From: Defluviimonas aquaemixtae
GTDB lineage: Bacteria > Pseudomonadota > Alphaproteobacteria > Rhodobacterales > Rhodobacteraceae
Direction: 5' to 3'
Length of the DNA: 64,000 nucleotides
NCBI RefSeq assembly: GCF_900302475.1
Contig: NZ_OMOQ01000001.1
Coordinates: forward strand, 558,001-622,000
Part shown: in pieces, positions 34,575 to 43,237 of the stretch
Layout of the letters: each line of letters opens with the position of its first letter
How positions within the stretch are numbered: position 1 is the first letter of the stretch
Translations under genes and position numbers: made by a program
The notes under the pieces: model-generated
The model's input: the letters and a program-made list of their open reading frames with translations, nothing else
Database searches by the model: none
What the model was told of the DNA's origin: nothing

Positions 34575-36218
34575 ATGGCGCGTTACGTTTTCATCACTGG
34601 CGGTGTGGTCTCGTCGCTTGGCAAGGGGCTCGCCTCCGCCGCACTGGGCGCGCTCTTGCAGGCCCGCGGCTTCTCTGTGCGGCTGAGGAAACTCGACCCC
34701 TATCTCAACGTCGATCCCGGCACGATGTCGCCCTTCGAACACGGCGAGGTGTTCGTCACCGACGACGGCGCGGAAACCGATCTCGACCTTGGCCATTACG
34801 AGCGCTTCACGGGCGTGCATGCGCGCCAGACCGACTCGGTCTCGTCCGGGCGCATCTATTCGACGGTTCTCGAAAAGGAACGCCGCGGCGACTACCTCGG
34901 CAAGACGATCCAGGTCATTCCCCACGTCACGAACGAGATCAAAGATTTCATCCGCATCGGCGATGACGAGGTCGATTTCATGCTCTGCGAGATCGGCGGT
35001 ACGGTGGGCGACATCGAGGGGCTGCCGTTTTTCGAGGCGATCCGCCAATTCAGCCAGGAGCGGCCGCGCGGCGACTGCATCTTCATGCATCTGACGCTTC
35101 TGCCCTACCTCGCCGCATCGGGCGAGCTGAAGACCAAGCCTACTCAGCATTCGGTCAAGGAACTGCGCTCCATCGGGCTTCAGCCTGACGTGCTCGTCTG
35201 CCGCTCCGAACACGAGATCCCGGAGAAGGAACGCGCCAAGATCGCTCTTTTCTGTAACGTGCGGCCCGAGGCCGTGATCCCTGCCTATGACCTGAAGTCG
35301 ATCTACGAAGCGCCGATGGCCTATCACCGCGTGGGTCTCGACCAGGCGGTGCTTGACGCCTTCGGAATCTCGCCCGCGCCGCGCCCAAATCTCTCGCGCT
35401 GGGAAGACGTGATGGACCGGCTGGACCACGCCGAGGGCGAGGTCCGCGTCGCCATCGTCGGCAAGTACACCCAGCTCGAGGATGCCTATAAGTCAATCGC
35501 CGAAGCGCTGACCCACGGTGGCATGGCCAACCGGGTGCGGGTGAAGGCGGAATGGATAGACGCGGAGATCTTCGAGGCCGAGGATCCCGCGCCCTATCTC
35601 GAACGCTTCCACGCGATCCTCGTCCCCGGCGGTTTCGGCGAAAGGGGTACTGAAGGCAAGATCAAGGCCGCCCAGTTCGCACGCGAGAAGAAGATCCCCT
35701 ATCTTGGCATCTGCCTTGGCATGCAGATGGCAGTGATCGAGGCCGCACGAAATCTCGCGGGTGTCACGAAGGCCGGGTCGGAGGAATTCGACCACGAGAA
35801 GGGCGAAAAGCGGTTCGAGCCTGTTGTCTATCACCTGAAAGAGTGGATCCAAGGTAACCACACGGTCGCGCGGAAAGTCGACGACGACAAGGGCGGCACG
35901 ATGCGGCTGGGCGCCTATACGGCGCATCTGAAGGACGGCTCCAAGGTCGCCGACGTCTACGGCGCCACGGTAATCGAGGAACGTCACCGCCACCGCTACG
36001 AGGTGGACGTGAAGTACCGTGAGAAGCTCGAGAAATGCGGCCTGATCTTTTCAGGCATGAGCCCCGACGGGCGGCTGCCCGAGATCGTGGAATGGACCGA
36101 CCACCCGTGGTTCATCGGGGTGCAGTTCCACCCCGAGCTCAAATCAAAGCCCTTCGCCCCGCACCCGTTGTTCGCAGATTTCGTCCGGGCGGCGAAGGAG
36201 GTGGAACGGTTGGTGTGA
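34575..36218 (+). CDS. pyrG: CTP synthase
   Basis: This 547-residue enzyme aminates UTP to CTP using glutamine and ATP. The N-terminal synthase domain begins [20 protein letters not shown] (P-loop). The C-terminal class I glutamine amidotransferase domain (from about residue 290, [19 protein letters not shown]) has the Cys nucleophile in [13 protein letters not shown] and His-Glu in [11 protein letters not shown]. Length and motifs are canonical. It lies downstream of secG. Confidence 0.98.
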   Translation: MARYVFITGGVVSSLGKGLASAALGALLQARGFSVRLRKLDPYLNVDPGTMSPFEHGEVFVTDDGAETDLDLGHYERFTGVHARQTDSVSSGRIYSTVLEKERRGDYLGKTIQVIPHVTNEIKDFIRIGDDEVDFMLCEIGGTVGDIEGLPFFEAIRQFSQERPRGDCIFMHLTLLPYLAASGELKTKPTQHSVKELRSIGLQPDVLVCRSEHEIPEKERAKIALFCNVRPEAVIPAYDLKSIYEAPMAYHRVGLDQAVLDAFGISPAPRPNLSRWEDVMDRLDHAEGEVRVAIVGKYTQLEDAYKSIAEALTHGGMANRVRVKAEWIDAEIFEAEDPAPYLERFHAILVPGGFGERGTEGKIKAAQFAREKKIPYLGICLGMQMAVIEAARNLAGVTKAGSEEFDHEKGEKRFEPVVYHLKEWIQGNHTVARKVDDDKGGTMRLGAYTAHLKDGSKVADVYGATVIEERHRHRYEVDVKYREKLEKCGLIFSGMSPDGRLPEIVEWTDHPWFIGVQFHPELKSKPFAPHPLFADFVRAAKEVERLV

Positions 36219-36286
36219 GAACACTGCGCACGTGACAAGCCAACGGTTTGCGCATCTTGACATGTCGAAGGCGGATCCGCCCTCTT

Positions 36287-37060
36287 TCAGAAATCGAACG
36301 ACACCCGGCGCGTCAGCACCACCTTCGCGCCGTACTGATCCTCGCTACCGAGCCCGGTGATCGGCGAACTTGCCGCGTCGTCGGTCAACCTGTTCCAGGT
36401 CAGCGCGCCCTCGACACCCCAGTTCTCGTTCAGCCGGTAGCGGAGGCCGAGTTCCAGTCCTGCAGAGACCATCCCGCCGCTCGCTGAATAGGTCGGCAGG
36501 CCGCTGGCCAGCGACTCAGCCGGGGTCACGCCGAAATAGGTTGCCGCGTAGTCGTCGCTGCCGAACTGCGCTCGGGGGCCGAAGGTGACAAGCAGCCGGT
36601 CGCTGGGCCGGAACTTCACGTCCGCGCCGATCTCGCCGACGAACGCCTCGTGCCCAATCACGCCGTAGCGTACGTCGCCGAAAACCCGGTAGATCGGCTG
36701 CTCCCAGCCGAGCCCGATTCCGAGTTCCAGAGCATCATCGACGTCATTGAGCCCGGCGAGTTCGGGATATTCGCCCGCCGTCCGGTCCGCGACGTAGCGG
36801 AACGAGCCGCGCAGGCCCAGCCCTTCCGGTTCGTGATAGGGGTCGGGTGATCCGAAGCGGCGCCCGCCGAGCCGTAGATAGTTGACCCGGAACGCGAAGC
36901 CGGGGCCAACTTCGTAATCGTCCGAGCCGAAATAGCCGGGCGCCACCTGCGCCCCGAGACCAAAGGTCAGGACCATGTCGGGCTCGGCTAAAGCGGAGTG
37001 CGGCGCGGCGCAGACGAATGCGGCGGCAATCGTGGCGGCGGCCTTGCGGAAGGGGTTCAT
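36287..37060 (-). CDS. MipA/OmpV family outer membrane protein
   Basis: This 257-residue precursor has a signal peptide (ending APHSALAEPD) and a beta-barrel body with alternating polar/hydrophobic strands. It ends in RRVSFDF, the terminal aromatic expected for BAM-assembled proteins. VAPGYFGSDDYEVGPGFAFRVNYLRL and GPRAQFGSDDYAATYFGVTPAES are family-specific MipA/OmpV blocks. MipA interacts with murein machinery in E. coli; other members are simple porin-like barrels. ATG 37060 has GGAG upstream. It is convergent with pyrG. Confidence 0.9.
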   Translation of the reverse strand: MNPFRKAAATIAAAFVCAAPHSALAEPDMVLTFGLGAQVAPGYFGSDDYEVGPGFAFRVNYLRLGGRRFGSPDPYHEPEGLGLRGSFRYVADRTAGEYPELAGLNDVDDALELGIGLGWEQPIYRVFGDVRYGVIGHEAFVGEIGADVKFRPSDRLLVTFGPRAQFGSDDYAATYFGVTPAESLASGLPTYSASGGMVSAGLELGLRYRLNENWGVEGALTWNRLTDDAASSPITGLGSEDQYGAKVVLTRRVSFDF

Positions 37061-37197
37061 CTGGCACTCCGTACTGACAGATCGGGCAAGTCGGCCCTCT
37101 AGCCGCCAAATGCACGGATATGGCGAGTCGCGCAATGTTATTGTTGGAACGTCCTGACGTTTGCGGTGCGCGACCCAGCCCAGGCGCTTCAGCCGGG

Positions 37198-37959
37198 TCA
37201 CGCCAAAAGCTTTTCCACCGCCTCGTTTATCTCGGCCGCCACTGCCGAAGGTGCGGGCTCGAACCGCGTTTCGTCGCCCTCCTGATACTTTCCCGTCCGA
37301 ACCAGAATGGCCGTCCCGACACCCGCCGCAAGCGCGCCCGCCACATCCACTTCCGCGTCGTCGCCGATCATGGCGACCTCGGCTAACGAAAGCCCCATGC
37401 TGTCCGCCGCCGCCGCGAAAAAGTCGAGCGACGGCTTGCCGAGGATTTGCGCCTCGGCCCCGCTCGCGAATTCCAGCGCCGCGACGAAGGCCCCCGCGTC
37501 GAGACTTAGCTCTCCGTCCGCGTCGCGGAAGACGCGGTTCGCCGCCAGCGCGAGGAACGGGGCACCGCGTGACAAAGCCCGGAAGGCCGCGTTCAATGCC
37601 TCGTAGGTGAAGAACCGCCCGGCATCGCCGAGGACCACCGCCTCGGGGCCCGTGCCGGCGCAATCCGCGAAATCCTCAGCGAGGTTGGGATGGATCAGGA
37701 GATGGGGCGCGTGGCCATGCCGCGCGAGCCAGTCGCAGGCGGCTGCGGCGGGAGTGAAAAGCTCGTCCGGTCCTGCCTCGATCCCGAACCCTTCGAGCCG
37801 TTTCAGAAGTCGCGCCTTAGGCGCGCGCGTCGAGTTGGTCAGGAACCGAACGGGCAGGTCCGCATTCCGGAGTTGGGCGAGCGCATCCGCCGCGCCGGGA
37901 AGCGCCGCGTTGCCGTCGTAGAGCACGCCTGCGAGATCGATCAGGACACCCTTCACCAT
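37198..37959 (-). CDS. HAD-superfamily phosphatase, NagD/HDHD2-like
   Basis: This 253-residue protein is a class IIA HAD hydrolase. Motif I is VLIDLAGVLYDG, with the expected nucleophile Asp but Ala replacing the second Asp (DxAGVL rather than DxDGVL), as in the LHPP/HDHD2-like branch. RFLTNSTRAPKARL is motif II. The Lys of motif III is in LGKPSLDFF, and motif IV is MIGDDAEVDVAGA. It is probably a cytoplasmic sugar- or nucleotide-phosphate phosphatase. The substituted acid residue makes the catalytic competence uncertain. Confidence 0.85.
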   Translation of the reverse strand: MVKGVLIDLAGVLYDGNAALPGAADALAQLRNADLPVRFLTNSTRAPKARLLKRLEGFGIEAGPDELFTPAAAACDWLARHGHAPHLLIHPNLAEDFADCAGTGPEAVVLGDAGRFFTYEALNAAFRALSRGAPFLALAANRVFRDADGELSLDAGAFVAALEFASGAEAQILGKPSLDFFAAAADSMGLSLAEVAMIGDDAEVDVAGALAAGVGTAILVRTGKYQEGDETRFEPAPSAVAAEINEAVEKLLA

Positions 37960-38104
37960 GGCCTAAGTGTGCGTGCCGCCCCAAAGGCCGTCAATCAGAC
38001 CCGTCATTGCGAAGGGGGGGGTCCGCGGATCGTCCACGGAGTCGTCCAATTGCCGCCGCATTCGGGTTTGATGTTTCCTGCGCGGAAACCGCAGGAGTAC
38101 GACG

Positions 38105-38332
38105 ATGAAATACGTTCAGGCCATTCTCTCGCTCGGCCTCTTCGGCTGGGCGTCTTATGCGGTTCTGATCGGCAGCTTCCCCGGCGGCGACGGCGGTTCG
38201 TCCAAGACCCGCGCGCTTAACGCCGCCGTGATCTCGGCCACAGAACAGTTCGGCACCTTGCAGACTGCGGCGGGGCTTGCCGGGTTCGGCATGTTGCTCG
38301 CGCTCTTCTTCCTGCTGCGCCGGAGCGCCTGA
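38105..38332 (+). CDS. Small two-helix membrane protein, unknown function
   Basis: This 75-residue protein has two hydrophobic segments (YVQAILSLGLFGWASYAVLIG; TAAGLAGFGMLLALFFLLRR) joined by a Gly/Ser/Lys loop. The basic C-terminus indicates the tail remains in the cytoplasm. GGAG lies about ten bases upstream of ATG 38105. I recognise no family. It lies between the HAD gene and the TerB gene. Confidence 0.65.
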   Translation: MKYVQAILSLGLFGWASYAVLIGSFPGGDGGSSKTRALNAAVISATEQFGTLQTAAGLAGFGMLLALFFLLRRSA

Positions 38333-38437
38333 GGCGGTCCCGGCGACTGCGCGCGTAGCGATTTTTCGATGCCGCCGGATGCGCGCAGCGCGACGGACCT
38401 TTTGCAGACCGCGCCGAAAGGTCCTATATCGCGCTTC

Positions 38438-38881
38438 ATGTTCGGCCGACTTCTTTCCTCGCTCATGGCCCAGGAGCCGGAGCGCCTGCCTGATCCGGAT
38501 GCGCGCCTCGCGCTCGCGGCGCTGCTCGTGCGTCTCGCGCGAGCAGACGAGCATTACACCGATCCCGAGCGTACGCGGATCGACCGGGTTGTAGCAAAGC
38601 GCTACGGCCTTTCGCCCTTCGAGGCCGCGAAGATCCGCGCCGAGGCTGAGGTGCTGGAAGCAGAAGCGCCCGACACGGTCCGCTTTACCCGCGCGCTGAA
38701 GGATGCGGTGCCGCACGAGGACCGGATGAGCCTGATGGAGGCGATGTGGTCGGTGGCGCTGTCGGACGACGACCGCGACCCGCGCGAGGATGCCATGATC
38801 CGTGTCACGGCGGACCTTCTTGGCATCAACGACCGCGACCGCGCGATCGCCCGCCAGAATGTCGAGAACCGAAGGAAATGA
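38438..38881 (+). CDS. TerB-family protein
   Basis: This 147-residue helical protein matches the TerB-like (COG4103) fold: ARLALAALLVRLARADEHYTDPERTRIDRVVAKRYGL, then EDRMSLMEAMWSVALSDDDRDPREDAMIRVTADLLGI. Both halves carry acidic clusters (D/E with YT/RD) typical of TerB metal-binding sites. The role in this organism is unknown. ATG 38438 starts the conserved part; a longer frame from 38369 lacks support. It overlaps the next gene by ATGA, so the two are coupled. Confidence 0.82.
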   Translation: MFGRLLSSLMAQEPERLPDPDARLALAALLVRLARADEHYTDPERTRIDRVVAKRYGLSPFEAAKIRAEAEVLEAEAPDTVRFTRALKDAVPHEDRMSLMEAMWSVALSDDDRDPREDAMIRVTADLLGINDRDRAIARQNVENRRK

Positions 38882-39645
38882 TCGCCAGCCTCGCGATGTA
38901 TGACTGGCCGCAGAACGCGGCCGAGAACGATCGCCTGTGGATACGAATCCGCCAGGCTCTCGCCGATGAGGGGATCGCCGCGCCCGAAGGACTAACCCGA
39001 GATGGCAGTTTGTGGGACATCTGGGAATGCCCCGCGCTCGTCCTCGCGCAGACCTGCGGCATGCCGTACCGGACGCGGCTTCACGGTCGGGTGCAACTCG
39101 TGGCGACACCCGACTACGGGCTGCCCGACGCGCCGGCCGGACATTACTATTCCGTCCTTGTGACGCGCGCCGACGAGCCGGGCGGGTTCGCGGATTTCGT
39201 CGAACGCAGGCTGGCCTACAACGATCCGCTCAGCCAGTCCGGCTGGGCCGCGCCGCAGAACCGAGCCTTGTTGTTCGGGCGCGGCTTCACGCGGACCCTG
39301 CGCACCGGTGCCCATCGCGACAGCGCCCGCGCCGTGGCCGAGCGCCGCGCCGATATCGCCGCCATCGACGCGGTGACGTGGCGGCTTATCGCGCGCCACC
39401 TGCCGGACCTCGCGGCGCAGCTCCGCCTCATCGACCACAGCGAGCCGACGCCCGGCCTGCCGCTCATAACCTCGCCGGGCCAGGACGCCGCGACTATCGC
39501 GCGTGCCGTCGGCGCCGCCATCGCCGCGCTCGATTCGGTTGACCGCACGGCAACCGGGATTCGCGGCCTGGTCGCCATCCCGTCGGAGGCTTATCTCGCC
39601 GTGCCTACCCCCGCGTCACCCACGGAAGAAGTGCCGGCGGACTGA
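38878..39645 (+). CDS. PhnD-like substrate-binding fold protein, no signal peptide
   Basis: This 255-residue protein has the phosphonate/transferrin-type binding fold: MIASLAMYDWPQNAAENDRLW, ALVLAQTCGMPYRTRL, YNDPLSQSGW, DIAAIDAVTWRLI and a C-terminal EAYLAV region. PhnD-type proteins are usually periplasmic ABC binding proteins. This one has no signal peptide, so it may be a cytoplasmic sensor-like member. It starts inside the TerB stop (ATGA). Ligand unknown. Confidence 0.78.
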   Translation: MIASLAMYDWPQNAAENDRLWIRIRQALADEGIAAPEGLTRDGSLWDIWECPALVLAQTCGMPYRTRLHGRVQLVATPDYGLPDAPAGHYYSVLVTRADEPGGFADFVERRLAYNDPLSQSGWAAPQNRALLFGRGFTRTLRTGAHRDSARAVAERRADIAAIDAVTWRLIARHLPDLAAQLRLIDHSEPTPGLPLITSPGQDAATIARAVGAAIAALDSVDRTATGIRGLVAIPSEAYLAVPTPASPTEEVPAD

Positions 39646-39672
39646 GCTGTTCGCCGGTATTTTCCTGCCAAT

Positions 39673-39699
39673 CCGGTTAAAAAGTGCATTGTAAACCGG
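39673..39699. promoter_or_regulatory. Inverted repeat upstream of the ABC transporter operon
   Basis: CCGGTT (39673-39678) and AACCGG (39694-39699) form an inverted repeat with 15 bases between, centred 54 bases before the ATPase start. It has the geometry of an operator. The regulator is unknown. Confidence 0.4.
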
Positions 39700-39739
39700 C
39701 AAAATATCCGCCCTACTCTGGCCCCGGGGAGAAAACCAC

Positions 39740-40519
39740 GTGTCGGAACTGGAAACACCGGTCATCGAAATCCGTGACCTGCACAAGGCCTATGGCCAGC
39801 TCGAGGTGATCAAGGGCGTGTCGCTCGCGGCGCATCGCGGTGAGGTGATCTCGCTCATCGGTTCGTCGGGCTCGGGCAAGTCGACGATCCTGCGTTGCTG
39901 CAATCTTCTTGAGGAAAGCCAGCAGGGCGACGTGATTTTCGAGGGCGAGAAGGTCAGGTGGCGGGGCCAGGGGCTCAACCGTCATCCCGCCGACCGGGCG
40001 CAGGTGATCCGCATCCGCACGAACCTGTCGATGGTCTTCCAGCAGTTCAACCTCTGGTCCCACATGACAATCCTGCACAACGTCATGGAGGCGCCGCTGA
40101 CGGTCCTGCGCCGCGACCGGGCCGAAGTCGAGGCGGCGGCACGCAAGTATCTCGACAAGGTCGGCATCGGCGACAAGTGCGACGTCTATCCCGCGCAGCT
40201 TTCCGGCGGCCAGCAGCAGCGCGCCGCGATCGCACGGGCGCTCTGCATGGAACCTCGGGCGCTTCTCTTCGACGAGCCGACCTCGGCGCTCGACCCCGAG
40301 CTCGAGCAGGAGGTTGTGAAGGTCATCAAGGCGCTTGCCGACGAGGGGCGCACGATGCTCCTCGTGACCCACGACATGCGGCTTGCGGCCGACGTGTCGG
40401 ACCACGTCATTTTCCTGCATCTGGGCAGGATCGAGGAGGAGGGTCCCCCCGATCGCCTGTTCGGACAACCGAAAACCGAACGCCTGCAACAGTTTCTGAG
40501 CGCGACTGTCGCGGCATGA
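39740..40519 (+). CDS. Polar amino acid/polyamine-type ABC transporter ATPase
   Basis: This 259-residue ATPase belongs to the HisP/GlnQ-type group: Walker A GSSGSGKST, Q-loop VFQQFNLWSHMT, signature LSGGQQQR, Walker B LLFDEPTSALDPE and H-loop LVTHDM. Length and the FNLWSHMT loop are like the histidine/lysine/arginine/ornithine importers. It powers uptake with the two permeases and binding protein that follow. Downstream glutamylation genes suggest a basic amino acid, agmatine or polyamine as substrate, but this is inference. Confidence 0.92.
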   Translation: MSELETPVIEIRDLHKAYGQLEVIKGVSLAAHRGEVISLIGSSGSGKSTILRCCNLLEESQQGDVIFEGEKVRWRGQGLNRHPADRAQVIRIRTNLSMVFQQFNLWSHMTILHNVMEAPLTVLRRDRAEVEAAARKYLDKVGIGDKCDVYPAQLSGGQQQRAAIARALCMEPRALLFDEPTSALDPELEQEVVKVIKALADEGRTMLLVTHDMRLAADVSDHVIFLHLGRIEEEGPPDRLFGQPKTERLQQFLSATVAA

Positions 40520-40555
40520 AATCCCAAGCAGCTCAAGACAACCGGGAGTAACGAG

Positions 40556-41278
40556 ATGAAACACTTGATCCTTTCCGCCGCCGCGCTGGCGCTGAGCGCC
40601 AGCCTCGCCACCGCGCAGACCGTCCGCATGGGGACCGAGGGCGCCTATCCTCCGTACAACTTCATCAACGATGCGGGCGAAGTGGACGGCTTCGAGCGGG
40701 AACTGGGCGACGAGCTTTGCGCACGAGCCGAACTGACCTGCGAGTGGGTGACGAACGAGTGGGATTCGATCATCCCGAACCTCGTCTCGGGCAACTACGA
40801 CACGATCATCGCCGGCATGTCGATCACCGATGAGCGTGACAAGGTCATCGACTTCACCCAGAACTACATCCCGCCGGCGGCCTCGGCCTATGCGGCGCTC
40901 TCTGCCGATGCCGACGTGAGCTCGGGCGTGATCGCGGCGCAGACCGCGACGATCCAGGCCGCCCATGTCGCCGAATCCGGCGCGACGCTTCTGGAATACC
41001 CGACGCCGGACGAGACGATCGCCGCTGTCCGCAACGGCGAGGCCGATGCGGTGTTTGCCGACAAGGACTTCCTCGCGCCCATCGTCGCGGAATCGAACGG
41101 TCAGCTCGTCTGGGCCGGCGAGGACGTGCAGCTCGGCGGCGGCGTGGGCCTGGGCATCCGCGAAAGCGATACCGAGCTTCGCGACAAGTTCGACGCCGCG
41201 ATTCAGTCGATGAAGGATGACGGCACGCTGAATGCCATGATCAAGAAGTGGTTCGGCGACGAAGCACTCGTCTACTGA
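40556..41278 (+). CDS. Periplasmic amino acid-type binding protein
   Basis: This 240-residue family 3 solute-binding protein has a signal peptide (residues 1-21, ending ASLATAQ). The ligand-binding fold is recognisable: TEGAYPPYNFINDAGEVDGFERELGDEL, NEWDSIIPNLVSGNYDTIIAGMSITDER and DAVFADKDFL. Acidic and aromatic residues of the pocket resemble the lysine/arginine/ornithine/histidine group. It delivers substrate to the neighbouring permeases. A strong hairpin follows the stop codon. Confidence 0.93.
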   Translation: MKHLILSAAALALSASLATAQTVRMGTEGAYPPYNFINDAGEVDGFERELGDELCARAELTCEWVTNEWDSIIPNLVSGNYDTIIAGMSITDERDKVIDFTQNYIPPAASAYAALSADADVSSGVIAAQTATIQAAHVAESGATLLEYPTPDETIAAVRNGEADAVFADKDFLAPIVAESNGQLVWAGEDVQLGGGVGLGIRESDTELRDKFDAAIQSMKDDGTLNAMIKKWFGDEALVY

Positions 41279-41287
41279 TGACGATTA

Positions 41288-41311
41288 GGGCGGGGCCGGC
41301 CGGCCCCGTCC
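41288..41311 (+). promoter_or_regulatory. Stem-loop after the binding-protein gene
   Basis: A perfect 18-base palindrome (CGGGGCCGG/CCGGCCCCG, 41291-41308) lies between the binding-protein stop (41278) and the first permease start (41324). It is a candidate mRNA-stabilising element raising binding protein over permeases. Confidence 0.6.
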
Positions 41312-41323
41312 TTCTTCATTCCG

Positions 41324-42205
41324 ATGTTTTCATTCTGCACCGACCCAAAGTCGATCGAGGGCCTGACCTGGCTCGTGTGCTACCTGACCACGGGCAAGCA
41401 TTTTCTCTTCTATACCTCGTTCGGGGTCGTGCTGGTTCTGATGCTGATCACGGCGCCTGCCGCGCTTGCCTTCGGCTTCGGGGGCGCGATGGCAGCGCAG
41501 TCACACATCCCGCCGCTCCGCTGGCTTGGCAAGGCCTACACAGGGATGGTGCGGGGCGTGCCGGATGTCATCTTCTTTCTCTTCGTGCCCATCGCGCTCG
41601 ACCAGGCCTTCGAGTTTTTGCGCCACAAGGTGAAGTGCCCCGGCTGGGACAAGCCGGTCTGGCAGGGCAATGACTTCGTCGTCTGCGCCGAGGCCAAGCT
41701 GCCCCTGTCGACGAGCCCGCAATGGATGCACGAGGCCTATGGCTTCTCGCTCGCCGTGCTCGCCTTCTCGATCGTCTTCGGCGCATTCGCGGCCAACGTG
41801 ATCTACGGCGCCATGCAGGCCGTGCCTCGGGCGCAGATGGAGACGGCCGAAGCCTACGGCATGACCCACAGGCAGACCTTCTGGCGCGTGCTCGTGCCGC
41901 AGATGTGGATCTACGCCCTGCCGGGCCTGTCGAACCTCTGGATGATCCTCATCAAGGCGACGCCGCTTCTCTTTCTCCTCGGCGTCGAGGACATCGTCTA
42001 CTGGGCGCGCGAACTCGGCGGGTCGAAGACCTCACAATACGACTATCCGCATCCCGACTGGCGTGTGTGGTACTTCCTTGGTCTGCTCGTCTTCTACCTT
42101 ACGATGACACGGCTCTCGGAAGGCGTGCTCGGCCGTCTAACGGTGCGGCTCAGCCACGGCCAGGCGACGCTCGCGGGTGAGATGCAGCGGAAGGCCGCGC
42201 GATGA
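41324..42205 (+). CDS. ABC permease, HisQ/ArtQ-like
   Basis: This 293-residue membrane protein has about five or six transmembrane segments. It has the amino acid-type inner-membrane motif (EAA loop) in PRAQMETAEAYGMTHRQTFWRVLVPQMWIYALPG. A large insertion (about residues 90-130, FEFLRHKVKCPGWDKPVWQGNDFVVCAEA) between helices is unlike the short E. coli HisQ and may face the periplasm. The stop codon overlaps the start of the second permease by four bases (ATGA). Confidence 0.9.
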   Translation: MFSFCTDPKSIEGLTWLVCYLTTGKHFLFYTSFGVVLVLMLITAPAALAFGFGGAMAAQSHIPPLRWLGKAYTGMVRGVPDVIFFLFVPIALDQAFEFLRHKVKCPGWDKPVWQGNDFVVCAEAKLPLSTSPQWMHEAYGFSLAVLAFSIVFGAFAANVIYGAMQAVPRAQMETAEAYGMTHRQTFWRVLVPQMWIYALPGLSNLWMILIKATPLLFLLGVEDIVYWARELGGSKTSQYDYPHPDWRVWYFLGLLVFYLTMTRLSEGVLGRLTVRLSHGQATLAGEMQRKAAR

Positions 42206-43041
42206 GTTGCTGGGAAACCTTCACAGGCTATGCCCTGCGCTCGATCGGGATCGGCGAGCGGCTCTTGCCGCGTTCCGACTTTACGCTCTGCGAGCATTTC
42301 GTGCTGATCGGGTCAGGCCTCATCTGGAACCTGTATTTCGGAATCCTTGCGCTCAGCCTCGGCTTCTTTCTCGCCAACGCGCTTGCCGTGGCCAAGGCGA
42401 GCGCCAACCCGTGGGCCAGGGCGCCTGCCGAATGGTTCATCTTCATCTTCCGCGGCTCGCCGCTCTTCATCCAGTTTTTCCTGGCCTACGAAACCTTCGT
42501 GTTGCTGCCGCGCGCCGGGATCGATATTCCGCTCGGCTTCATGACGATCACGGTCGCAACGTCGTGGTTGTCGAAGGCCTGGGCAGGGGCGCTTCTCGTG
42601 CTCTTCCTCAACACCGCCGCCTATTCGGGCGAGATCTTCTACGGCGCGCTGCGCTCCGTTCCGAAGGGCGACATAGAGGCGGCGGACGCCTACGGCATGG
42701 CGGGCTGGGCGCGCTTCCGCCGCGTGATCTGGCCGACCATGATGCGGCTTGCCTGGCCAGCCTATACGAACGAGGCGATCTTCCTCTTCCATGCCACGAC
42801 GCTGGTCTATTTCTCAGGCTTCCCAGCGTTCCAGCAAAAGGGAGATTCGCTTTACTACGCGACCTATTTCTCGGCCAAGACGTTCAATCCGTTCATCGCA
42901 TACCCGGTGATCGCGGCCTATTTCATCCTGCTCACGCTCGTCATCATCTGGGCCTTCGGTCAGATCAACAAGAAGCTCAACCGTCACCTTCCGCAGGCGA
43001 GCCGGAGCAGAATTCGCTTGCGTCCGCAGATCATCCGGTAG
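42202..43041 (+). CDS. ABC permease, HisM-like
   Basis: This 279-residue membrane protein forms the second half of the channel. Its EAA loop is SVPKGDIEAADAYGMAGWARFRRVIWPTMMRLAWP, and ESFIFIFRGSPLFIQFFLAYE-type sequence (FIFRGSPLFIQFFLAYE) is the family's conserved region before helix 3. It ends in a short basic tail. Start overlaps the previous stop, so the two permeases are coupled. Confidence 0.9.
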   Translation: MSCWETFTGYALRSIGIGERLLPRSDFTLCEHFVLIGSGLIWNLYFGILALSLGFFLANALAVAKASANPWARAPAEWFIFIFRGSPLFIQFFLAYETFVLLPRAGIDIPLGFMTITVATSWLSKAWAGALLVLFLNTAAYSGEIFYGALRSVPKGDIEAADAYGMAGWARFRRVIWPTMMRLAWPAYTNEAIFLFHATTLVYFSGFPAFQQKGDSLYYATYFSAKTFNPFIAYPVIAAYFILLTLVIIWAFGQINKKLNRHLPQASRSRIRLRPQIIR

Positions 43042-43049
43042 TAATCCTC

Positions 43050-43134
43050 ATTTGATCAAATTTTGAGCGCTGCGTTGCTTCCATAATTCTTCCCATAGCT
43101 TGAGAGCGGCGGAGCTACGGTATTATTTGATCAT
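43050..43134. promoter_or_regulatory. Two TTTGATCA palindromic sites before the first glutamine synthetase
   Basis: ATTTGATCAAAT (43050-43061) is a perfect palindrome and ATTTGATCAT (43125-43134) carries the same core 75 bases later. Both lie in the 196-base A+T-rich gap between the permease gene and the first PuuA-like gene. They could be paired operators (looping) of an unknown regulator. Confidence 0.45.
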
Positions 43135-43237
43135 AAACAGGCAAGGCCCAAGGGCATGGGCAGATGCAGCCGACCGGACTCTTCGGGACCGGGCCCATGG
43201 CGGCGTCGGAGCACGGCCCCGGCATTCAGGTGCGACG

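Noticed and set aside
34221..35429. A 402-residue minus-strand frame opposite secG/pyrG
   Set aside because: Both plus-strand genes are canonical; the opposite frame crosses their boundary and has no domain.
36270..36281. GGCGGATCCGCC palindrome between pyrG and the MipA gene
   Set aside because: No loop and no clear T-run on either strand; weak evidence for a terminator.
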